DNA of 64,000 bases from CAZDCD01 sp964503885 (GTDB taxonomy: Bacteria > Bacteroidota > Bacteroidia > Bacteroidales > UBA10428), in the NCBI GenBank assembly GCA_964503885.1, contig CAZDCD010000003.1, positions 124,001 to 188,000 of the forward strand. Direction: 5' to 3'. The translations under genes and the position numbers were made by a program. Positions within the stretch are counted from its first letter, which is position 1; every line of letters starts with the position of its first letter. The notes beneath the pieces are model-generated. The model was not told where the DNA came from. It did no database searches and worked only from the letters and a program-made list of their open reading frames with translations. Positions 19,129-26,723 of this stretch are shown here, piece after piece.

Positions 19129-19382
19129 ACTTAATTGCACAACGAAGCAAATGGTTTATTCTCTTATGTTTTTAACCAATATTGCTTAAATTTAACGATT
19201 TACCACATTATAAGATCTTGCAATTATCATCACATTCAAGCCCCGGATTCAATTATGGGAGCGTATCTATGAGCACATGTTGTTCACCAATATTATGAGG
19301 CATCACCTTTGCATAAAAATACGCTTTTCGCAGACACAGGTCAATGATATTGGGTCAAAATTCTGTTGCAGACATTTATTAA
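19129..19382. repeat. Intergenic repeat, copy A
   Basis: Matches copy C (21859-22122) along most of its length. It shares an exact 36-base block (A 19188-19223, C 21962-21997) and the phrase GAGCGTATCTATGAGCACAT. Its 3' end (TATTGGGTCAAAATTCT then TTTATTAA) matches copy B (20226-20388). No open frame is conserved. Copies A, B and C bracket hepT/mntA and the permease. The remaining non-coding bases at 19046-19128 and 19383-19524 show nothing recognisable. Confidence 0.8.
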
Positions 19383-19524
19383 TTGGGTAGTAAAGGCAGG
19401 CATATAAAGGGTTACCGGGGTAGAAGCTCATTGCAGTCCAGGTACAATAACCTTTTAACAAGCCGGAAATCACAGCAAAAATAATCTCCCGGCGATTCTT
19501 ATTTGTTTTGTAGCATGTATTGCC

Positions 19525-19869
19525 TTAGTTTTCTTTATTTATTATTTCTGCTACTTCCTTTTTAAGGAGTGGAATGTGCTTTGAAATTATCGCCCAAATA
19601 TTTTCATCAGAAATATTGTCATAAGCATGGATAATCTGATTTCTTAAACCAACAATACGTTTAGCATTTTCAATTGGAAAATCTGGATCTTGTTTAAGGA
19701 TTCTATTAATTGCCTCTCCAATTATTTCCAAATCACGTTCTATCGCTCTTTTTAATATAGTATTGAATTTATATAAGTTGAAATCCAGAGGGTAAGCTTT
19801 AAAGAAACCCTCAATCTCATTAATTGCATCCCTGATATCATACAGCCATTTTAGTATCTTCTCGTCCAT
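19525..19869 (-). CDS. hepT: HepT-like toxin (DUF86 family) of a HepT/MntA module
   Basis: The 114-residue protein is a helical HEPN-type domain (DUF86). It carries the catalytic RX4HXY motif as RNQIIHAYDNI near residue 76, preceded by LKRAIERDLEIIGEAINRI. HepT proteins are RNases kept inactive by their MntA partner, which in studied systems AMPylates a tyrosine next to this motif; the Tyr is present. The gene overlaps mntA by 32 bases, the usual antitoxin-first arrangement, so the pair is translationally coupled. The module lies between repeat copies A and B, which suggests a mobile or recently exchanged segment. Confidence 0.9.
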   Translation of the reverse strand: MDEKILKWLYDIRDAINEIEGFFKAYPLDFNLYKFNTILKRAIERDLEIIGEAINRILKQDPDFPIENAKRIVGLRNQIIHAYDNISDENIWAIISKHIPLLKKEVAEIINKEN

Positions 19870-20161
19870 ATACTATTATTTTGTTACGGTCAATTGAACG
19901 TTTCAGTATAGGATTTTTTATAGTCTGAATTTCCACAAGGTCAACATTTCTCGAAAATAATCGTTCAAGATTCTCTTTGAGATCCATGTAATTATCAAAG
20001 TATTCTAAAGGTGCTACACCTGAAAAGCGAACCAGAAAATCAATATCACTATCTTTCTTGAAGTTATCAGTTACCACTGAACCAAAAACATACATTTCAG
20101 CTACATGATATCTTTTGCAAAGTTCAATAATCATATTGATATGTTTTTGAATCAGTTTCAT
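19838..20161 (-). CDS. mntA: MntA-like nucleotidyltransferase antitoxin
   Basis: The 107-residue protein is a minimal nucleotidyltransferase. It has the GS...DxD motif as YVFGSVVTDNFKKDSDIDFLV near residues 25-45, followed by a short alpha/beta tail with NVDLVEIQTIKNP. In characterised HepT/MntA systems this protein transfers AMP to HepT and neutralises it. Both metal-binding Asp residues of DIDF are intact. It is the first gene of the pair. Its start is a clean ATG at 20161. Confidence 0.9.
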   Translation of the reverse strand: MKLIQKHINMIIELCKRYHVAEMYVFGSVVTDNFKKDSDIDFLVRFSGVAPLEYFDNYMDLKENLERLFSRNVDLVEIQTIKNPILKRSIDRNKIIVYGREDTKMAV

Positions 20162-20225
20162 AACTCAAAGATATAAATAAAACAGAGTCTAAAAATCACT
20201 ATTTTTTATTTAGGAGTTTGGCTAA

Positions 20226-20388
20226 TAAGCATTACGTACAACTACAATATAAACTTATGTTTTATTCGTAAATGCTTTCTGATTGTTTAACCGAGCGAAA
20301 GGGGCAATCAACTTCCTATAAAAATGCGCCTTTAGGAGATACGAGTCAATGGTATTGGGTCAAAATTCTTTTGGAAGATATTTATTAA
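20226..20388. repeat. Intergenic repeat, copy B (internally deleted)
   Basis: The left part (TTTTATTCG, CTTTCTGATT, AAGGGGCAATCAACTT, TATAAAAAT, GGAGATACGAGTCAAT) matches copy C, and the right end matches copy A. Compared with A and C it lacks about 100 bases containing the 36-base conserved block. This is a clean internal deletion. The other bases at 20162-20225 and 20389-20464 hold no gene; CCTGCCTGCC at 20425 belongs to the dispersed CAGGCAGG words. Confidence 0.75.
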
Positions 20389-20464
20389 CGGGGGGCCAAT
20401 GGTGGTGGCATTGTTAGTTGCCGACCTGCCTGCCTATGTGCGTTGCACGCAGGAAGGTTTACTA

Positions 20465-21763
20465 TTATCCCGCCTGTTTTTTATATCCATTGTGCACAGT
20501 TGTTTTATATACATATTCGCTGATAAAGCAAACAAAGATTATTGAAATCGCCAAAATAACTCCAAACCGGTTCGATGAATACTGTTGTGTTATCAATATT
20601 ATCAATGAAGCTAATCCTAAGATAAAACCGGTCAAAAGGATTGCTTTATTTCCGTTTATCAACTTTGATAATTTAAGGCCAGTATAATTTACGCATGTAA
20701 AAATCAAAATAAAACCAACGCTACCGGCTGTAGAAATGCTTTCTATATTCACGGTATTTACCAGAAGCAATGTCATGATAGTAGTTATCAATAATCCAAC
20801 AGGATGATTCCACAACATACCGGTTAACTGGTGTGGAAGCTCATCATCCTCAGCAATTTCGAAGCTCACCCGGCTCCCGCCATACAAAGAGGCATTTATT
20901 GCCGAAAACGTTGAAATTAATGCGGCAATAGTTATGACAGTAAAACCAACTTGTCCTATCATTGGTTTTGCGGCTTCTGCCAATACATAATCCTGTGCAT
21001 TGGCAATTTCATTAAAGGGTAATGATCCTACGGTTACAGCAGCTATAATCATGTAAAGAAATATCACGAATAGAACTGAATAATAATATGCTTTTGGAAT
21101 ATTCCGTTCGGGATTTTCAATATCAGGAACTGCATTAGCTATCAGTTCAAATCCTTCATATGCCACAAAAATTACCATACCGCCGGTAATAAGATAAATT
21201 GTGCTTTTCCAGTTTTGAGGCGATAATTGGTTCAGATTAGGATTTCCAATCAAGCCATAAATTCCAATTACTACGAACGCAAGCAGAATAATTAGTTTTA
21301 TAACTACAGCAAAGGTCTCAATTTCTCCAACAATCTTCAGCCTATAATAATTTATGGTTGTGGCAATAATAATTATCCCGCTTGCATAAATATGGAAACT
21401 TACTGTTTTACTGTAGATTAGAGGAAATAAGTTTGGTGCATAAGAACCAAAAGCAGAAGCATAAAGTGCCAACATTATAATATAACTTAACCATAGCAGA
21501 TTGTTTATACCACCGCTAAAAACCGATTTACCAAAGCCCTGGTTGATAAACTTGACTGTTCCTCCTCTGTCAGGAAAAACAAGAGATAATTTCACATAGC
21601 TGTATGAAGTAACTAATGCTAAAATTCCTGCTATTAGAAATGCAATCGGGGTTCCCCCTTTGGCCAAGGAAACAGCCAGGCCTAAAACAGCAAAAATCCC
21701 TCCTCCGACCATTCCGCCGATTCCGATTGCCAGTGCTTCCTTTAGTCCTATTTTTTTATTCAT
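20465..21763 (-). CDS. APC-superfamily amino acid permease
   Basis: The 432-residue integral membrane protein has about 12 hydrophobic segments. The first has the APC signature GIGGMVGGGIFAVLGLAV, in which a glycine-rich break of TM1 binds the substrate amino/carboxyl group. Further features are the IVGEIETFAVVIKL segment, VIFVAYEGFELIANAVPDIENPERNIPKAY (the typical TM6 break followed by the conserved ENPERNIP loop) and an ISTFSAINASLYGGSRV segment. The transported amino acid or polyamine cannot be deduced. It lies between repeat copies B and C with no obvious partner gene. Confidence 0.9.
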   Translation of the reverse strand: MNKKIGLKEALAIGIGGMVGGGIFAVLGLAVSLAKGGTPIAFLIAGILALVTSYSYVKLSLVFPDRGGTVKFINQGFGKSVFSGGINNLLWLSYIIMLALYASAFGSYAPNLFPLIYSKTVSFHIYASGIIIIATTINYYRLKIVGEIETFAVVIKLIILLAFVVIGIYGLIGNPNLNQLSPQNWKSTIYLITGGMVIFVAYEGFELIANAVPDIENPERNIPKAYYYSVLFVIFLYMIIAAVTVGSLPFNEIANAQDYVLAEAAKPMIGQVGFTVITIAALISTFSAINASLYGGSRVSFEIAEDDELPHQLTGMLWNHPVGLLITTIMTLLLVNTVNIESISTAGSVGFILIFTCVNYTGLKLSKLINGNKAILLTGFILGLASLIILITQQYSSNRFGVILAISIIFVCFISEYVYKTTVHNGYKKQAG

Positions 21764-21858
21764 ATCGTTTTGTAGTAATTCTATTTAGTTTATTTCTGAA
21801 AAATTAATCCAAAATTTAAACGTTATATGGAGTAATTAATCTGGTTAACGTGGCTGGA

Positions 21859-22122
21859 ATTGTATACATACGTGCATATAAAAGTATATTTTATTCGCAT
21901 ACCTTCTGATTTACCATAAAGCGAATGGTTCATTCCCCTTTATTTTCAACCACTATTGCTCAAATTTAACGATTTACCACATTATAAGATCTTGCAACTA
22001 CCCTCACAGTCAAACCCCGGATTCAGTTATGTGAGCGTATCTATGAGCACATATTGTTCACCAATGCATCGGGGCGATCAACTTTTTATAAAAATACACT
22101 TTTCGGAGATGCAAGTCAATAG
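21859..22122. repeat. Intergenic repeat, copy C
   Basis: The most complete copy of the three-member repeat. It shares 36 exact bases with copy A (21962-21997) and the left and right parts seen in copy B. It lies upstream of the permease start and upstream of the Hdr/MetFV operon. It has no coding potential. Confidence 0.78.
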
Positions 22123-22233
22123 CTGACCTGCTAAAAACAGGAGCATCCCCACCCTATTTCCGGACATTGATCTTTTAGCCGGCTTTTTTCTGATAGAGAT
22201 ACCCCGGATACCAATTATTTGGAATTAGTATAA

Positions 22234-22266
22234 ATTATTACAAAATGACCGAATAATTGTAATAAT
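22234..22266. promoter_or_regulatory. 10-base inverted repeat upstream of the Hdr/MetFV operon
   Basis: ATTATTACAA (22234-22243) and TTGTAATAAT (22257-22266) are exact inverted repeats separated by 13 bases. The size and spacing suit a dimeric regulator site. It lies 169 bases before the first gene (22435). No T-run follows, so a terminator for the permease is unlikely, and the permease reads the other way. Confidence 0.45.
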
Positions 22267-22318
22267 AGTTACTTTTATTGCCATAAACATTACAAATATA
22301 CTGTATTAATTAACACTT

Positions 22319-22335
22319 ACTTTCAAATTGAAAGT
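22319..22335. promoter_or_regulatory. 17-base palindrome upstream of the Hdr/MetFV operon
   Basis: ACTTTCAA-A-TTGAAAGT is a perfect palindrome with a one-base centre, 99 bases before the first ATG of the operon. It is a candidate operator. The AT-rich stretch between it and the gene contains TAACTTTA (22390-22397), a near match to the Bacteroidota -7 box, but no well-spaced -33 element. Confidence 0.45.
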
Positions 22336-22434
22336 TTTATGTGGTACACTTATGCGTTTTGCTTACATATTTTTTCAAATACCGGCATTTAACTTTAGAA
22401 TTGATGTAAAACGGGTACTCACAAAATAGCACTG

Positions 22435-22842
22435 ATGAAGAACCAACCTGTACGAATATCGCTTTTTTACTGCACCAACTCGCTTCAAAAAAATGAGATC
22501 GATCAGTTAAACGGGCGTATTGCCGGTGTTGAACTAAGCGGCATCAGCCTCCCGTGCTCGGGGAAAGTCGATCTGCTCTACGTGCTGAAAGCCGTCGAAA
22601 CGGGTTCCGACGGCGTATTGCTGGCCGGGTGCAGGATCGGCGAATGCAAATACCTGCAGGGTAATTTCCGTGCGCAGAAACGCATTGCCTATGTGGACGA
22701 GATCCTTGCTGAGACTGGTTTCGGAAACGGGCATGTGGCATTTGTGAGCCTCGATGAGGGCGATAAAACAAACAAATTGCTTCGTGCGATCAATGCCCTG
22801 GCAGATACACTAAGGGTTGGCATTAAACAGGTTCAGGAATAG
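22435..22842 (+). CDS. MvhD-like Fe-S subunit (divergent)
   Basis: The 135-residue protein belongs to the MvhD/FlpD family (small iron-sulfur subunit passing electrons to heterodisulfide-reductase-type HdrA). It keeps the middle signature: LPCSGKVDLLYVLKAVETGSDGVLLAGCRIGECKYLQGN. The N-terminal Cys-rich motif, CCHYCAY in the second copy of this locus (35513), is reduced here to FYCTNS with a single Cys. A standard cluster may therefore be absent or differently bound. It opens the ten-gene operon, 26 bases before metF, so it may be a dedicated subunit for MetF or for the glutamate-synthase module (inference). Confidence 0.85.
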   Translation: MKNQPVRISLFYCTNSLQKNEIDQLNGRIAGVELSGISLPCSGKVDLLYVLKAVETGSDGVLLAGCRIGECKYLQGNFRAQKRIAYVDEILAETGFGNGHVAFVSLDEGDKTNKLLRAINALADTLRVGIKQVQE

Positions 22843-22868
22843 CGCATAACATATAATTTAGGGGGTAT

Positions 22869-23759
22869 ATGAATAGCTCATTAGCAAAAAAGATCGAGGC
22901 AGGCGACTTCATTATTACAGCCGAATATTTACCCGGCACCGATACGGGATCCATTCCGGCCGGGGTATTGAAACGGTCGGGCGCTGTGGCCATTAATGTC
23001 GCGGATAACCCTTATGGTCCGGTAATTTCGAGTCTGGCATCGGCACTTAAGCTGCAGCAGGCCGATATCGAGGTTGTTTTCCAGATCGTCACCCGCGACA
23101 GGAACAGGATCGCCCTTCAGTCGGATATCCTTGGCGCGGTTTCCCTGGGTGTCAATAACATATTGTGTTTATCGGGCTATCATCAGTCTCTCAGTGACCT
23201 GCCCGAATCAGCCAATGTATACGATATCGATTCCATACAACTGATCGATTCGGTGAACCGGATGAAAACAGAAAAAATTCTCATGAACGGTAAGAAGATT
23301 GAAGGTGATTTTCCGGTTCTGATAGGTGCTGTAGCCAATCCTTACCTGAGGCCCCTTGAATTGAATATCTTCAGACTTATCAAGAAAGTGAAGGCCGGTG
23401 CAAACTTCATCCAGACCCAGGCCGTGTTCAACACCACCGAGTTCCAGGAATGGCTCGATGCCGCTTACCAGGAGGGTCTGACTGAGAAATCCGCCATAAT
23501 TGCAGGCATTTATCCGCTCGAAAGTTACGACGAAGCGGCAATGCTGCTCGAAAAACACACCGATTTCTACATTCCAAAACCGCATGTGCAGCGGATCAAA
23601 GAAGCCGGCTCGGCCGAAGAACAGAAGAAAACCGGAATTGCCATTTGCGTGGAGACCATTAAAAAGATCAAGGGATTGAAAGGATTGAGCGGAATACACA
23701 TTATTTCCGGAGGAAAAGAAGATTGTATCAGTGAAATTATTGCCGAATCCGGAATCTAA
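22869..23759 (+). CDS. metF: Methylene-tetrahydrofolate reductase, MetF-like
   Basis: The 296-residue TIM-barrel protein matches the MTHFR family: IITAEYLPGTDTGS at the first strand (the catalytic Glu region), VVFQIVTRDRNRIALQSDILGA, NILCLSGYHQ, VLIGAVANPYLR, and KKVKAGANFIQTQAVFN with the conserved Gln pair. It reduces 5,10-methylene- to 5-methyl-tetrahydrofolate with bound FMN. Together with metV at the end of the operon it corresponds to MetF of MetFV-type enzymes. In Moorella-like systems these take electrons from an HdrABC-MvhD module instead of directly from NADH. A GGGGG run lies just before the ATG (22869), a reasonable ribosome site. Confidence 0.9.
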   Translation: MNSSLAKKIEAGDFIITAEYLPGTDTGSIPAGVLKRSGAVAINVADNPYGPVISSLASALKLQQADIEVVFQIVTRDRNRIALQSDILGAVSLGVNNILCLSGYHQSLSDLPESANVYDIDSIQLIDSVNRMKTEKILMNGKKIEGDFPVLIGAVANPYLRPLELNIFRLIKKVKAGANFIQTQAVFNTTEFQEWLDAAYQEGLTEKSAIIAGIYPLESYDEAAMLLEKHTDFYIPKPHVQRIKEAGSAEEQKKTGIAICVETIKKIKGLKGLSGIHIISGGKEDCISEIIAESGI

Positions 23760-23770
23760 AAAGCATTTCT

Positions 23771-25171
23771 ATGCCTGAAAAATACCATATTAAGACCGCC
23801 TATGTTCAACCCAGGCTTCCAAGAATAGGAAAATACGGGGTGGTCGACTGGCGCGAGGATTGTGCACGATGCCATAACTGCGTAAAAAAGGCTTGTGTAT
23901 ACGACAAGTACAGGGAGGAAAATACATTCATCCGCGATATCGATGAAGTGCATGCGCTCTATTACGAATGCATGGGTTGTTTCTCCTGCATCCAAAATTG
24001 CACGAAGAACCTGCTGACCATTTCCATCAATTCGGAATATAAAAAGTTAGGGAACAGCTACTGGACGCCCAATATATTCAGTACCCTATGGCTGGAAGCA
24101 GAAACAGGTAAGGTACCCGTTTCAGGAGCCGGCTACAGGGGTAAATTCGCCGGCCATGGTTTCGACGCCATGTGGACCGATATGTCTGAGATCGTGAGGC
24201 CTACACGCGACGGCATCCATGGAAGGGAATACATCAGCACCTCGGTGGATATCGGCGAAAAACCTTCCTACCTGACATTTGACAACGATCGGCTCACCTC
24301 GGCGCTGCCACCTATTATATCGTTACCCTTCCCGATTATTTTCGATATGCCCCCGGAAAAACATGCACTGCCCCGCCTCGATGCATATATCCTGGAAACA
24401 GCCAGGCAGACAGGACTCATCGCCATTATCAGTCCGGAGCGCTGGAATAGTGTAAGGCTTGAACATAAAGAGGATTACCTCGGCAACATAGCATTTTTTC
24501 TCAGGCCCGGTGCTCCTGAAATTCCAAAGGACATATTAAGCCGCACCAGGCTTGTTGAGATCCCCGATGACAATGATGTGGTACAACGGCTGGACCAACT
24601 GAAAAAAGCACTACCGGAGAGTGTGGTGGCCGTAAGGGTGATCCTGGATAAGAACGGGTCGGCAAGGGTTGAAGAGCTCTCCCGTTCAGGTGTCGACACC
24701 TTTCACCTTGTAGCGGACATGAACGGCAATGAGACGGGGACCAAATCGCCCCGCTTTATCAAAGATATCATCCGGGAGATCCATGGCATGCTCATTAAAA
24801 ATGAAAAACGCGATGAGGTCACCCTGATTGCCGGCGGAGGGATAGCCCTGGCCGAACATGTGGTCAAAGCCATTCTTTGCGGAGCCGATCTTGTTTCCAT
24901 CGACATACCCCTGATGATTGCCGTTGAATGCCATCTCTGCGACAGCTGCAAGCCGGGTGATTATTGCCCTGCCGGGCTTGATAAGGAAATTGATTTTGAT
25001 TACGGTGCAGGCCGGATGATCAACCTGATAGGTGCCTGGTACTGGCAGATGGTTGAGATGATGGGTGCCATGGGTATGCGCGAGGTACGCAGGCTCAGGG
25101 GTGATGTAGGCCGTGCCATGTTTAAGGACGAACTTGAAGAGGAAATTTATGGACCAATATTCAGAAAGTAA
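23771..25171 (+). CDS. Ferredoxin-glutamate-synthase-like protein with degenerate FMN domain
   Basis: The 466-residue protein has two N-terminal 4Fe-4S motifs (CARCHNCVKKAC near 31 and CMGCFSCIQNC near 67). A domain alignable to the FMN-binding region of glutamate synthase follows. It ends in VTLIAGGGIALAEHVVKAILCGAD and the 3Fe-4S-like ECHLCDSCKPGDYCPAG near 387. The hallmark motifs of the catalytic FMN domain, present in the next gene (GGMSFGSIS, QGAKPGLGGHL, GGYGGTGAAP), are missing, and the barrel is shorter. It is likely a non-catalytic paralogue acting as an electron-relay or scaffold subunit (inference). It starts 11 bases after metF and overlaps the next gene by 23 bases. Confidence 0.78.
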   Translation: MPEKYHIKTAYVQPRLPRIGKYGVVDWREDCARCHNCVKKACVYDKYREENTFIRDIDEVHALYYECMGCFSCIQNCTKNLLTISINSEYKKLGNSYWTPNIFSTLWLEAETGKVPVSGAGYRGKFAGHGFDAMWTDMSEIVRPTRDGIHGREYISTSVDIGEKPSYLTFDNDRLTSALPPIISLPFPIIFDMPPEKHALPRLDAYILETARQTGLIAIISPERWNSVRLEHKEDYLGNIAFFLRPGAPEIPKDILSRTRLVEIPDDNDVVQRLDQLKKALPESVVAVRVILDKNGSARVEELSRSGVDTFHLVADMNGNETGTKSPRFIKDIIREIHGMLIKNEKRDEVTLIAGGGIALAEHVVKAILCGADLVSIDIPLMIAVECHLCDSCKPGDYCPAGLDKEIDFDYGAGRMINLIGAWYWQMVEMMGAMGMREVRRLRGDVGRAMFKDELEEEIYGPIFRK

Positions 25172-26714
25172 TCCAAACCTGCAGGATATCATTCCTGAGA
25201 ACACGTTGAAAACATGTGTTCCCCAGGTTAATGTGGAGCGAAAAATAGTACCTGCCCCGTCGAGGTACCGCAATGAGATTGCAAAATACATTATTTTCCG
25301 TGATGAGGAAAAATGCACCCGCTGCGGCACATGTGCTGATACATGCACAAAAGGGGTGCATGTGATGAAACCGGGATATAACCTTTTTGCCACACCGGAA
25401 AGCCATAAATGCAATGGCAGGGTGTGTGAAAAGACCGATCATTTCTGTATCAGCAAATGCCCCAATGGTGCACTCACTCTGGTTGAAAATCCCATGATGG
25501 AGGCATTGGGCGATTACCGCTGGTCGTCGGATATGATCCTGGCCACATGGAAAATGGCTGAGACCGGTACCCTGCTTCCCGACGATTGTGATTTTGAATA
25601 TGAAACAGGGGATTCCGATGGTGGATTCGACCGCATCCGGATCAACTATCCGGCAAAACCGTCAACCGTCAAAGAGGAAGAGATCGACATAAGCCTGGAC
25701 CTGAATAAACGAAACGACGGACGACCGAAAATAACCATCGATGTGCCCTGGTACGGAGGGGGGATGTCGTTCGGTTCCATCAGCAATGTCACACAGCTCT
25801 CCAAGGTAAGGGCGGCAGCAGCATGGAGTACGTTTTCATGCTCGGGTGAAGGAGGCTATATGGAGCGGCTGCGCCCTTACGACGATCACATGATCACACA
25901 GGTTGCCACCGGGCTGTTTGGTGTGCGTGAAGAGACCATACAGCGGGTGCGGATCGTCGAATTCAAATATGCGCAGGGAGCAAAACCCGGGCTGGGAGGA
26001 CACCTACTGGGAACGAAAAATACCCGGTCGGTTGCCAAAATGCGTGAAGCGGTCCAGGGAATTCCGCTCTTCTCCCCGTTCCCCTTTCACAGTGTGTACT
26101 CTATCGAGGACCATATGAAGCATATCGACTGGATCAAGCATATCAATCCCCGCACCCTGGTTTCGACAAAAGTGTCAACGCCGACCGATGTGGATATGGT
26201 GGCAGTAGGCAGCTATTATGCAGGTACGCATATCATTCATATCGACGGGGGCTATGGAGGAACCGGGGCTGCCCCCGATATCGCCAAGAAAAATATTGCC
26301 ATGCCCATTGATTACGCCATACCCAAAGTACACAGCTTCCTGGTATCGGAAGGTGCGCGCGATGTAGTGACCCTGATCGCCAGCGGAGGTATCCGTAACT
26401 ATTATGATGTGGCGAAGGCCATTGCGCTGGGTGCTGACGGCGTGGTAATCGGAACGGCCGAGCTGGTGGCCCTGTGTTGTCTACGGTGCAGCCGTTGCTC
26501 AAGCGGACGCGGATGTCCCAGGGGTATTGCCACCACCGATCCTGAGTTAATAACCCAGATGACGGTTGAGTGGGGAACACAACGTATCCTGAACCTTTAT
26601 AATGCATGGTCAATAGGTTTAAAAGATATTCTCAGACGTTTGGGATTAAAGAGTATAAAGGAATTGCGCGGACGCACCGACCTGTTAACACATCTTGATT
26701 TATCAAAAAATTAG
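25149..26714 (+). CDS. Glutamate synthase FMN/3Fe-4S catalytic subunit (split type)
   Basis: The 521-residue protein has an N-terminal ferredoxin-like part (CTRCGTCADTC near 56, then a Cys-rich segment with HFCISKCPNG). The full glutamate-synthase synthase domain follows: GGMSFGSISNVTQLSKV, SGEGGYMERL, FKYAQGAKPGLGGHLLG, SPFPFHSVYSIED, DGGYGGTGAAP near 367, GGIRNYYDVAKAIALGAD. The 3Fe-4S motif is CLRCSRCSSGRGCPRG near 444. This domain makes glutamate from 2-oxoglutarate and ammonia using FMN and electrons from a partner. ATG 25149 was chosen because it follows GAGGA and translation begins inside the previous gene; an upstream start at 25113 would overlap it more. The glutaminase domain is on the next gene, so the enzyme is split as in archaeal-type systems. 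Confidence 0.9.
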   Translation: MDQYSESNPNLQDIIPENTLKTCVPQVNVERKIVPAPSRYRNEIAKYIIFRDEEKCTRCGTCADTCTKGVHVMKPGYNLFATPESHKCNGRVCEKTDHFCISKCPNGALTLVENPMMEALGDYRWSSDMILATWKMAETGTLLPDDCDFEYETGDSDGGFDRIRINYPAKPSTVKEEEIDISLDLNKRNDGRPKITIDVPWYGGGMSFGSISNVTQLSKVRAAAAWSTFSCSGEGGYMERLRPYDDHMITQVATGLFGVREETIQRVRIVEFKYAQGAKPGLGGHLLGTKNTRSVAKMREAVQGIPLFSPFPFHSVYSIEDHMKHIDWIKHINPRTLVSTKVSTPTDVDMVAVGSYYAGTHIIHIDGGYGGTGAAPDIAKKNIAMPIDYAIPKVHSFLVSEGARDVVTLIASGGIRNYYDVAKAIALGADGVVIGTAELVALCCLRCSRCSSGRGCPRGIATTDPELITQMTVEWGTQRILNLYNAWSIGLKDILRRLGLKSIKELRGRTDLLTHLDLSKN

Positions 26715-26723
26715 CCAGGGATT

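Noticed and set aside
20418..20687. 89-codon plus-strand frame over the permease 3' end
   Set aside because: Antisense of the permease; hydrophobic only because the opposite strand is.
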